A stretch of DNA of 64,000 nucleotides from Sphagnum compactum (lineage: Eukaryota; Bryophyta; Sphagnopsida; Sphagnales). Every line of letters begins with the position of its first letter. The stretch's first letter is position 1. Below are positions 50,675-61,555 of the stretch, piece after piece. The notes below the pieces were generated by a model, which had not been told where the DNA came from, made no database searches, and saw only the letters and a program-made list of their open reading frames with translations. The position numbers and the translations under genes were made by a program. The DNA is taken from contig OZ234499.1 of the NCBI GenBank assembly GCA_965153455.1, forward strand, positions 15,992,271 to 16,056,270, given 5' to 3'.

Positions 50675-53600
50675 ATGCATTGTATAACGGTTTGCGGGAA
50701 ATTTGATATCGCAAAAGACGCAAGGAATTGCTGTAAGGGAGACTTGAAGAAGCTCTTCCACTTTCGTACGGAAGTCGGAGGCGGTAGAAGAGTGCAACTG
50801 GTTTTGAAGAGATCGTCGTCCTTCCCGTCTCTCTCGGGGGAAAGAACCTGTGACGACGGTCGTAGTAACGGTTCTAGAGCTCACAGAAGAGGAGCAGGAG
50901 CAGCTGCGGCTCCTCTTCTTCTTCTTCGGGCCATCTCTGAGTCGTCGTCGTCGCATGGTGATGAAGGATCTCCAATTCGTCGAGGAGGAGACGGGGAAGA
51001 ACAGAAGGAGAAGAAGATAGCAGCAGCAGTCCCCCCGCCGCCGACTTCTTCTTCCGCCGTTCTTCAGGAACATTACTGGGCTTTAAGGATTCTCACAGAG
51101 GTAGCTCTGATATGGAGATCGCTACAGTACTCCTCCATCCGCTTCGACTACTGGCTTGCAAGCCTGCAAACAACAAACAGAGGCAAGTACATCCTCAGAA
51201 CGTCATCATCCAGAGAGCGTTCTGCGTCTGCTTGTTCTTCTTCTTTGCTGCAGACGAAAGCAGCAGCAGCAGCAGCTCGCGAAGAAGAAGCGCATGGAGT
51301 AGTCATAGCTGAGGTGAGAATCCGAAGCAGCAGACAACAAAGATCTGGCAGAGAGCAACAGGAAAGATACTTAGAGTTTCATGAATTGCAAGGGGAAGAT
51401 GACAGTAGGTACAGCAGCAGCAGCACCCATGGCAGATTGCAGGGTGCACTCTTCAAGAACCTCAAGAGAGCGTTACCACAATTGGAGGAAAGAACTCAGG
51501 GTTTTGCAGTCTCTCAGTGGCTACATAGATTGAGCAAGACATATGGCACTCGCTTCATGGTTCTGGTGGTGCTGGGATACTGCACTCAAGGTTTTCGGTG
51601 CTTCCCTTGGTTGGCTATGTCCTACTACTTCAAAGACACTCTGCAGGTGTGTGCGGGGTTTTCTATCTTCTCTCTGATTCTAAATCTAAAAACTCTTTTG
51701 TAGGTATGGCTACGGTGGTCGAGGAATTGTCTGTGGGATTTGCATTTGGGTCATAGAGATTGTGCTACCAAATTGTTGGTTTTTTCCTAAAGGGCTGGAT
51801 TTTCCAAGGATTTTAGTCTGTTTTGTCTGCTGTTTCTCAGAATGGGTTTCTTCTATCTGTGCCATGTTGGATCCATATCGTGACAATATGTTCATGCATG
51901 CTTGCTTGAAGAAGCAGCTCATTGTTGTTCGTGGATGGGCAGAACAGTCTTGTAAAAGTTTTCCTAATATGGACAGCTTCTGCCTCCTCTGTCTTGTCTT
52001 GTGCTCTTTGTCTTCTCTTGTGAGTTTGTGTGTGTATTTATTATGTTTGAATCGTGAGCTGTTTTCTTGGAGTTCATATAGCTGCAAGACCTTTGGATCT
52101 TTTGTATTTGATCAGGAAAAGATTCTGTCTGTACCTTACAGGTTGCCCCAGGCACCATGCAATTCCTGATATCAACAGCAACTCTTCCAATGGTGGCAAA
52201 GCCCATCTATGGCATTATATCAGATTCCATTTTCATTGGAGGATCTCATCGTGTTCCATATCTTGTTTTTGCTGGTAATGGTTTTGCAATCACTCAGGTT
52301 TTGCATTTTGTTATTCCTTGTGCACTGGAGTGGCAGTTGAAAGCACCATGAGCTCTCAGATAATTGAAAAACATTGTGCCAAATGTTTTTTTTTTTTTTT
52401 TTTTTTGCAGGAGCACTTCAGTTGCTTTCATGGGGGGCAATAGTGGTGCATCCAGGGGTGTCATCATCAATAGTTGCATTGACATTCATGCTCATGCTCA
52501 GCAATGTGGGAGGTGCCATTTCTGAAGTTATGAATGATGCCCTTGTGGCTGAAGCTGGAAAGAGGAAAAAAGGTGCTAAACAGGGTGAGTAAACTGACCT
52601 CTGAAGGCAGGCTATGGAATGGTCTTCTCACAATTTGGCCTGACTGATATAGTGTCATGTGGAAAGGCAGCAAATGATTTGGTTAAGTGGAAACAAATAT
52701 TCCTTGTTTTGTATACAATTGATGTATGTACCAATCTCACTGGAAGTGTGAAGTGCTGTTTTCTGAAGACATGACTCTGGTGTTATGACCAGGTGAGTTG
52801 CAGTCACTGGCATGGCTAGCGCTGGCATCCGGTGGGCTTGTGGGAAACTTAATGGGGGGTTATGCCCTACAAAGAATCGGGTTCAAAGCCATGTTTTGTC
52901 TATTCATGATGCTTGTGGGTGCACATCTGCTTGTGTGTGTTTCAGTCAAGGAGGGCTCTTTTGGTCTTAGGCATCCCAAAATTGAAAAAGATGACTTACC
53001 AGTAATTTTTGCAAAGCAACAAGAGCACGGATTATTGATTCATCAGAAGTCACAGAAACGAAGGATCTACTCAAGGACAGGTTATACTACACTAAGTTTG
53101 GATTCTACTGATCAAATGAATTCGCCACAGGGTGTGGGTCCCATATCAATGACTCTTCACAGATGGCATGGAAGAGTTATGGATATGTTCAAGACTTCCA
53201 GTAGCAGTGCAGAAGGAAAATCAATATTGTCAAGTATGGAGCAACAGATCTTGACACTTGGGAATTTGCTCCAGAACCCAGAAATCATCAGACCTCTCTT
53301 ATGGTTTCTATCATCCTATGCAATTATCCCAAGCTTAGGAAGCTCCCTTTTCTTTTATCAAACTCAACACTTAGGTCTTGACGCTTCTGTTGTTGGGCTT
53401 GCAAGAGTAGTTGGGCAAATGGGCCTTATGGCAGGAAGCATCATCTATAACAAAGCTCTTAAGGATGTACCCCTCCGTAAGATGTTTGCTTCTGCTCAAA
53501 TCCTGCTTGCTCTTTGTATGTTGTCAGATATTCTTCTTGTGAATCGGGTCAACTTGTGGTTGGGTGTTCCGGACAAGTATTTTATTCTTGGAGCTTCGGC

Positions 53601-53904
53601 CTTTGTGGATGCGATTAGCCAGTTCAAGATCCTGCCCTTTCTGGTGTTGTTGGCAAGGCTTTGTCCTCCAGGCAACGAGGGCTCCCTTTTCTCATTTTTC
53701 ATGTCAGCTCACTGTCTCGCTTGCACATTGAGCGCCTACTTTGGAGTAGGGCTTGCTTCATTCCTTCAAATCTCTGCAACCTCTTTCACTGGGCTCCCGC
53801 TTGGCATCTTCATTCAAGCTGTCTTTGCTGTGCTTCCTGTTATTTGGATTAACTTCATTCCGGAGGCAGAGACCTCCACAACAGATATGTTTACAAAAAG
53901 GTAA
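50675..53904 (+). CDS. FBT: Folate-biopterin transporter (FBT/BT1) family protein, 796 aa
   Basis: Exons 50675-51646, 52142-52274, 52411-52584 and 52793-53904 join in frame (GT-AG) to 796 residues. From about residue 285 the protein is a major-facilitator-type carrier of the BT1/FBT family: YCTQGFRCFPWLAMSYYFKD, then LPMVAKPIYGIISD and GGSHRVPYLVFAG, then LSNVGGAISEVMNDALVAEA, a long hydrophilic loop of about 110 residues, and a second membrane half. The family moves folates or pterins. GFRCFPWL and the AKPIYGIISD block suggest the subgroup annotated as FBT8/9 in plants, some members predicted plastidial (recollection, not searched). The first ~280 residues are Ser-, Arg- and Ala-rich without membrane segments, longer than a usual transit peptide. 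No other Met occurs before the membrane domain, so the ATG at 50675 is the best start. Confidence 0.88.
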
Positions 53905-56900
53905 ACCCTTGGTTTCTGCAACAGGGTTACTGGAGAAGAATGGCAATTTGGTGCACAATCAAGACCTTGGCAGTGTGCCTTTGCAAGCCAATTGTATTAG
54001 TGCTGAAAGTTGTACAATACTGAGGAAGACTGGCAGAAGGAGGGCAAGTGTTGGTGGGCCCCACAAACATGATGAGATGGGAGGTTCTGCAACCTGGACA
54101 ATTTGGTGAAAGCTGAGTCATTTTATTCATTGTCAGATGGCAAAACAGCCTAGCAGAACAAGATCATTAGTTTGACTAGCTGCAAGAGTCTGGTACCTGT
54201 AAATAGTCAGGGTTGCTAGTTATGGGAATTCTTCTGTAGTAAATGTAGCACCAGAATTTCAGCATGAGGATGGGACGTAGGTGTGTACATATATATATAT
54301 ATGTCTTTATCTAAAACTTGGTTGGGAGGGAGACCTTTGTATCATTGAGAGTGTCAATTAGGTTAGAATGTTTGTTTCCCTACACCATTTCTGGTTGGGT
54401 AGGAATTTTTTTCAAGCAAGTAAGATCAGAGAGGGAGGGGGTTCATGTGGACCTTGTGTCTCAAAGAGAGCAATAGATCTTTGGGGCATGTAGTGGTGAA
54501 GGTCACAGTAGGACTAGTGGCTTCCTTGTGCTGTATGTTTGGATTCAAGTTTGGAGTTCATATCACACTCCAAAACAAAGTGAATACAAATCTTTCAAAT
54601 TCCTTGTGTGCAATAGGAATACCGGGCACACGAGGGTTTGGAAAAGGGTGTATTAGAAATGTGTTACAAATGCTATTACATATGTAGCCATACACAACTA
54701 TAGAACCAGAGTGAATGAAGAAGAAGGGAAATGATTCTTGTAGCCTCCGCAACCATAACCCATCTTCTCTCTTTCGCTGTTCATTCTTTTTGACCTTTGG
54801 TCTCGATTCTCTTTGCAAAAGGGTAATCTTTTGGGGTTCTTGTTATGGGCTTTTGTGTTCTACAAAGCTTTAAAGCTATCTAGTGTAGGGCAATGCGCAT
54901 GAAGTCGTTGCACCTAAATGAACTCTGATGAATCTTCATTGGAATTATTATTTTTGATAAGTGCTTTGGCATGGAAGGTAGTATGATAGCTTTACATTTA
55001 CAAATTTACCTTTAAATGATTTTGGCTAAATATTAATACACATTCGTCATTTATTTGTACATTAAAATAATAATGTCTTCACCTTTATAGAACTATTTCT
55101 CATGGAAAATGATTCTAAATATTAGATTACATTCTTCACCCTTGTAGTTGTAGGTGTTTACGAATAATAATTTATCTAATTTATTCCTTTTTTTAAAACA
55201 ATGTATAAACCATAGGTATAATTAATGAAAGTAAGATCAAATACGAGTGGAGTCAGAATATTTGCATATTTTAAAGACATTATGATTATAAAAATTTCAA
55301 ATTTGACACTACATAAACTTGGATTACTCTAGAACCTTTTTTTCTAGCCATTGGGATTTAGTGTTTTAGTATTTATTTATTTATTTTTCTAATTTTGTGA
55401 TGTAGCAGAGGTGGCAATCATCCATAAGCTGATTTAGCCAAATGTGGCTATTTAAAAATTTAAAAAATAATTTAAAAACATCCTTATAGAGTTTGGCTAC
55501 ATATCTATTTCAACCATTTATAGAATTATGGCTAACCTCAAAGATACAAAGGAAGAAAACACACAATCAAACAATTTGAAACAAATCTATCTATATTATA
55601 AATTCACTAAGTCTGTTTGTGACGGAGCTTTTGGGGGGTGGGGGAGGGAGGGGCCTGGTGAAACAGCGGGTCGTCCATTCGATGAAGTCCTTTTCACACC
55701 AGAAAATTGAAACTAGAATTATTATAATAAACTGAGTTTCATCCCCTCTTTCCTTTTTCCTGAGCGCCTCCACTGCTGCTACACTACATATTCACTGCTC
55801 CTGCCTGTACAACTATTATAATTACTCTCGAACATTGTGCATAAAATGCTGAGTTTCTGCATTTCATACTGAGATTTAATAAAATTTCCTTACTGTGTGG
55901 ATACCACCAAAAGAGGGGATAGGATGTGAAAGAGAGGGTGACTTTCCCGATAACTTTAATAAATGTTCCAAACCTGCCTCCTCCTTCAAATGACTTATTA
56001 ATGCTCTCAAAGTAGGTGAAGAGAGGCAAATGATTTGATATTCAGCTTTATTTCAAAAATCTACTTCATTGTTATGAATTTCAATCTATTTCAAGTAACC
56101 CAGTCTTGTGCAATTTTGATGTAATCACATTTCTATTATTTTATGTTCAGAAATGTGAACTTTTGTATATAAAATAAATGAAGAAATCTGAAGTGCGATT
56201 ATGCTTAGAACTAAGCAACATTAATGTAAATGGCTTGGCACGGATCTAGTGTATTATACACATTCATTAACATTGCTATGATACTTCCTTCATTATTTCT
56301 ACATTTTTATTACCCCAATATGATTATCAAGAGGTGGGGTTTTTAGATCAGAAAGTGAAGTTTCTAGATCAGAAAGTGAGGACTTATAAGGGAAGAGACC
56401 TTAGAAGCAGTTTAAGGTGTTTTATACAGTGTGTACCATCATGGTACTCCACCAGTTTTGCCACTTCATGTGTGGAGAGGATTTTGTTGAAAAGTGCACA
56501 AAGCTTTCAAGCATTTTGTGTACAGGTTTGGCTTTACTTAAACCCCACAAAAATCCTAAATCCAATACTGGGGATCTGCACAAAAGTCATCACAAATAGT
56601 GGAATTGTTTGCGGCCCTTATTCCCGAATTTGAAAGCTTGAGGGCTAAGGCCATGGTGCATTGGGTATATAGCTCATGATAGTGGGCGGATTGTGCCACT
56701 ACACCCACAAAACCATATTATCCCTTTGGAAGAAACATGAAACAAAAATGATATTTTCTGCTGGTGGGAAACATACTTTCACAGCACACAGTGTGAAATA
56801 GGAGTTTCTTTTACAGACTTTCCAGGATACCTAAAGTCGGGGTGAAAAAGATCACGGCTCCGATTGGAAAATCATTTACACAGAAACATCCCGCTTTTTT

Positions 56901-57124
56901 TTTCTGATACCCGCACAACGTCGGTCGGGACCACTGCACTAAGTCACAATATTGTTTTTATCTGTGGGGATATAAATGCCTTAGGGTGGGACCCACGAGT
57001 GTTATTTTGAGAAAATTTATTATGGCGACCAAACAGAGCGTTCGGGGTGGCTGGAGTGGCGTAGCCACGGGTGTCCGAAGGTCATGGGTACCGATGAAGC
57101 AGCGGGCAATGTGACAGGGCTTGG
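53905..57124. other. 3' flank and AT-rich spacer
   Basis: Probable transporter 3' UTR to about 54400, including a TA run near 54287-54302. Beyond it are weak ORFs only. At 56335-56380 a short direct repeat (TTTCTAGATCAGAAAGTGA) opens a 99-codon plus-strand ORF with no recognised domain. A G-rich patch at 55629-55655 and GC-richer DNA from 56880 lead into the next minisatellite. Confidence 0.45.
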
Positions 57125-57395
57125 TCTGTCAGTCTGTCTTGGGCACAGGCGGGAACTGGGCACGAACTAGGCACGGGCGAGACTGAGCACAGACTGGGCA
57201 CGAGCGAGACTGGGCACAAACACGAGCAAGCTGGGCCCGGGAGAAAGACACGGCACGGACGAACTGGGAACAGGCGAGCACGACATGAACGAACTAGACA
57301 CGAACTGGACACAGGCATGGGCACGGACGAACTGGGCACGGACTGAGCACGAACGAGCTGGGCACGACACGGACGGGCTGGGCACGGACGGAGTT
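57125..57395. repeat. GC-rich degenerate minisatellite around CTGGGCACGGACGAA
   Basis: Some 15 or more variants of CTGGGCACGGACGA / GAGCACGAACGAG in units of about 12-20 bases. Purine-rich on the plus strand and far more GC-rich than its surroundings. Minus-strand frames are open (MPSSSVPMPVSS...), but only as repetitive Pro/Ser/Cys sequence, so I do not call a gene. Confidence 0.8.
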
Positions 57396-57593
57396 CAAAG
57401 CTACATCATATGTTGGCATTCATCCCTATTTAGTTATCAATATATTATATGAACCATCTTTTACTTAATAGTAAAAGGCAATCACGTGAGATCTAACACC
57501 AAGTTTTATTAATAAGTCAAAATAAGGTTCATGCCCTAGAATTATGTCCAAAGATTGTACAAGTGTTCTCTTTAATTAGATTCCATTGACAAA

Positions 57594-58000
57594 ATGCAGA
57601 TCAAAAGCTTAACAACCCAAATGTTGGAAAATGCTTGATTTCAATTCCCAAACCAACAAAGACAAAAATGCAGATCAAAATCTTGACAACCCAATATCTT
57701 GCTGGAAAAAGCTTGATTTCAAAATTCCCAAACCAAACAAACACAAAAAAAATGCAGATCAAAATCTTGACAACCCAATATCTTGCTGGAAAAAGCTTGA
57801 TTTCAAAATTCCCAAACCAAACAAACACAAAAAAAATGCAGATCAAAATCTTGACAACCCAATATCTTGCTGGAGAAAGCTTGATTTCAAAATTCCCAAA
57901 CCAAACAAAGACAAAAAATGCAGATCAAAATCTTGACAACCCAAAGCAGTGGGGAAAAACTTGATTTCAAATTCCTACACCAACAAAAGACAAATAATCA
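57594..58000. repeat. ~84 bp minisatellite, 5 copies
   Basis: Units starting ATGCAGATCAAAA begin at 57594, 57668, 57752, 57836 and 57918 (spacing 74, 84, 84, 82). Each contains CTTGACAACCCAATATCTTG, a GGAAAAAGCTTGATTTCAAA block and CCCAAACCAA. Middle copies are almost identical; the outer two are diverged, as expected for expansion from the centre. Confidence 0.95.
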
Positions 58001-60417
58001 AAACCAAATCATATGCCCAAAATAACAAAGAAATATTGTTAATAAAATAATTTTTACTTGGTCATATAAAGCAATAACTTGCAATTGCCTAAAATATTGT
58101 TTTTTAATCATCTATCCTGATCAATGTTTTTTTGGACAATTTTTTTCATTTTCTCAAAAACAAATGGGATTTTTTTGGAAAATTGTGTTTTTTCCTAGTG
58201 TAAATTCAACTAATTTTATTAAAATTGTGGAGAAAATTTTCGCTAAATTTTTTATAACAAAGAATTGAAAAGAAAAAAATCCTTGATCATGATGTGAATA
58301 AAAATGCTAGAACTGACAAGCAATCAAAATGTATTATTTAGATTCTCTAATACATTTAGATTCTCTTGATGACAAATTTGCTTTGTGTACCAATGAGGTA
58401 TAAAGACAAGGATGGATGAATTACATCCCTAACTTTTTACTTCATGTGAGCACCTGAAAAAAATGGGGGAGGGGGTAATTTCATATGCTTTCATGAATTT
58501 GATTTTTTTCTAATAAAAATATTTAAAGGAAGCTTATCATAGCTAATCAAGGTTTGAGAGATTGTCCTAAACCCTTACATTTAAAACATCACCTTTCTCA
58601 AATTGTCAAGAAAGTTCTTATTGTCATGCAATATGTAATGCCCAATTATATTTTTATTATTGATTATTATTGATTGGTTAACCATATTAAATGTGCACAT
58701 AATCTCATACATGCAAATTTCCAATTACAATCCGTTAAAATAAAAGGTCATTTAACACAATTTTCTTTCAACTTTTAGGTGAGAACCCAAGTAAAATTGT
58801 GGGACTAAAGTATATTAAAATATATAATACATTTTTATACTTTTACCCCATGTGTTATTGTACATTTTGGGAGTTGTTTGAAACATGAAACATCTCCTTT
58901 AAAGTAATTATCCAAACCAAAAACACAAACAAATGAGAATGAAAACTAGATAAACCCCAAGTTTATCATATGGAGAAAAAAAAGCCCCCCAAAAAATGGG
59001 GAAAACTGAAAACCCACCAACATGAAGGATATGATTATACAATAGACCGAAAATTTCACATCTTCATGTCGACTCTAAATTTTAAAAAGGATGTTCAAAA
59101 TCTTTCAACCGTGTGTAATTTAATATTTCCAATTGCACACATATTTATAAAACTTTTCCTCTTTGAACTCTTTTGACAAATCTCCACTATTTGATTTACT
59201 ATTACAACATGGAATTTATTAAAAAAATCAAACAATTTTGACAAGTCTCAACTCTCAAATTCTTTGATTTGTACCCAATAATGTGAAATACATAAAATCT
59301 CAACTCTTTCACAAATGTCTAGGTAGTAATGAAATTTATATCATGTGTCAAAAGAGAGAGAGAGAGAGAGAGAGATGATGCATTACTATTATGATTTTAT
59401 TACATGACATAATATTACATGACTTTCTATTTGATAGTCATAAAAAAAACCATGTGGTGGGGGGGGGGGGGGGGGGGTTTTCTTTGGGATAAAACCACTC
59501 ACAAGAAACCATGTGGGTACTTAGTCATACAACCACTCACAAGAGGAAAACCATGTGGCTATGTTGGCACATGGGAGGTGTACAAACCAGTCATAGATTT
59601 TAATTTTTGGAAAAAAAAAACCAAAACTTTGTGAGTACTATTGGTTGATTGATTTATTTATTTAGTGATAAAAGAAAAATTCTGTGGGTTTGATATTTTA
59701 TGTGGAAAAACCAAAAATCTAAAAACAAAATTTTTGCCAAACATAATAAAAATAAAACATAGATTTTGGTTTTTTTCACAAAAATCTAAATTTATGTTTG
59801 GCAAAATTTAGGGTTTTAAAAAAAATTATGTTTGGCAAAAATTTATAACATAAAATTTAAAAAAAACATAAATTTAGGGCAATTTGTGGTGTAAAAAGTT
59901 ACAAGTAGTCATAAGTTTATTGGCTCTACCCATAGAGAAGAAAAGACTTCACATTGGTGTGAGATTTGATCATCAATAAATTTTGGCTCAAATTTGACCC
60001 AAATTTTGAGTGACATTTGAAATACTAGTACTTTTTGCATATGATGATGGGATGGGCATGTTCCATAGAAGTGCATAGATCTAGATGAGAAGTGCTAGAT
60101 CAAGTAAGGGAAGATTTTAGTTGGATATTTTTTGAAGTCATAAAGGGCAATGCCATTCCATGATGATCTGCTTTGTTTCTTTTTGAAAAAGAAAAAAAGA
60201 AAGTGGGTACTTGGGTTGTACATTTTTTATTATTGTGTTTGAAAAGTTTTGCCAAACACCCATAATAAAATTAACCCTAAAAAATTTTAAAATAAAATCA
60301 AATAAAATAATAATATATATATTCTTTTTGGTTCTTTTTATTTTCTGCCAAACATAAAAAGAATCCAATCATAATTTTTTTCTCTTTTGCCAAACATAAT
60401 AAAACAAACCCTAAATC
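58001..60417. other. AT-rich spacer with fold-back and short repeats
   Basis: No supported gene. Holds a GA run (59349-59374), a G run (59458-59477), and repeated ACCACTCACAAGA / CCATGTGG segments at 59450-59560. At 59725-59870, TTTTGCCAAACATAA and its inverse TTATGTTTGGCAAAA face each other across short loops, with further direct copies near 60250, 60345 and 60388. Confidence 0.5.
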
Positions 60418-60882
60418 ATGTTTTTCTTCCCTTTTAGAAGAGTTGGCTTTTGCTTTTGCATCCACCTAGAAGGAAGAAAAAGAAGAAGGGGTTGGGGGGG
60501 AAGGGGGGACGGTGAGGAGTCACTTGGACACACACACACTCCTCCTTCTGCACTTACTGACATCTTCTACAGTGTTTGCTTTTGTTGTTGTTGTTGTTGT
60601 TGTTGCAACTTGTTATTGTTCTTCCCTCTTCTTCTTCTTGGTCTTCTCAGTTTGTTTTATTTTTGTAGTGGTTGGTTTTTTCAGGGGGATTTTGTGTGGG
60701 AGATGGGTGGATCTATGATGGGTAGTTTGCGTTGTTGTGGTATTGAAGAAATGATTGTTGTCTTGTGAAGAGGAAGACAAGGAAGATGAGGAAGAGATGA
60801 TATGAAAAATTGAAGACCCAAGTGTTGATGTGCTTTGTCATGGTAGACCTCTGTGTGAGAGAGAGAAAGAGAGAGAGTTGAT

Positions 60883-60889
<7 letters not shown>

Positions 60890-60945
<56 letters not shown>

Positions 60946-60962
60946 TGTGTGTGTGTGTGTGA
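60890..60962. repeat. (GA)n(GT)n compound microsatellite
   Basis: About 27 GA units, then about 10 GT/TG units. Confidence 0.92.
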
Positions 60963-60974
60963 GTGTGTTTTGGG

Positions 60975-61530
60975 TGATAGTGGCAATTTGAAGAAAGGGT
61001 TATAGCGGATCAGAGATTGTGGGAGAGGAGTAGGGTCTCGAGTACAGAAGAGTTGAAACCCTAAAGGAGAGTCCCAGGCATGGTTTTTGTTTTGTTGTGG
61101 GTTGGGATGTGTGCTCATCATGGGAATTTGAGAAAAGGGCTCTGCTGGATTTAGGATTCTGTGGAGAGAGGAGAGGACTTGCCTCAAGCACAGAAGATTT
61201 GTACAACTTCTTTCTTTATTTTGTTTTGTGCGTGTTTGCACAGCACATGCGCATGTGTGTTGTTGTTGTTGTTTTCTAGTTATCATGGCAATTTGAGAGA
61301 TGGGTCGTGGTAGATTTGAGACTCTGAGAGAGTTAACCTATCTCCAGAACGGAAGAGTTGTAACCTGAAGGTAACAATTCTGTTTGTGTTTTTGTTTGCG
61401 TCCAGGTGTGTGTATGTGTGTGTTTGTTGTGAGCATGGCGATTTGAGGAAAAGATTTATGGTGGATTTGAGATTCTGTGGGAGTATTTCAGTCTCAAGCA
61501 CAGAAGAATTGTAACTTGAAGGGTTGGCCA
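60975..61530 (+). repeat. ~140-165 bp tandem repeat, 4 copies, in the leader
   Basis: Units are anchored by (ATG)GCAATTTGAG at about 60982, 61122, 61287 and 61437 (spacing 140, 165, 150). Each continues GGATTTGAGATTCTGTGGGAG, CAGTCTCAAGCACAGAAGA, TTGTAACTTGAAGG and a T/G-rich stretch. Units 2-4 contain ATG GSA ATT TGA, a three-codon upstream ORF. Unit 1 has GTGG in place of ATGG. Confidence 0.85.
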
Positions 61531-61555
61531 CCCACATGCTGAGACGCCCTGGCAA

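Larger units (their letters stand above)
60418..61555 (+). promoter_or_regulatory. Promoter/leader of the 553-aa protein gene
   Basis: T- and G-rich upstream DNA with a GTT run (60586-60605), a long GA run followed by a GT run (about 60890-60962), then four copies of a ~150-bp repeat up to the start codon. Pyrimidine/GA-rich composition resembles other leaders in this window. Transcription start is unknown. Confidence 0.45.

Noticed and set aside
57082-57385. Two overlapping minus-strand ORFs (Pro/Ser/Cys-rich)
   Set aside because: They are translations of the GC-rich short tandem repeat, without any non-repetitive part.
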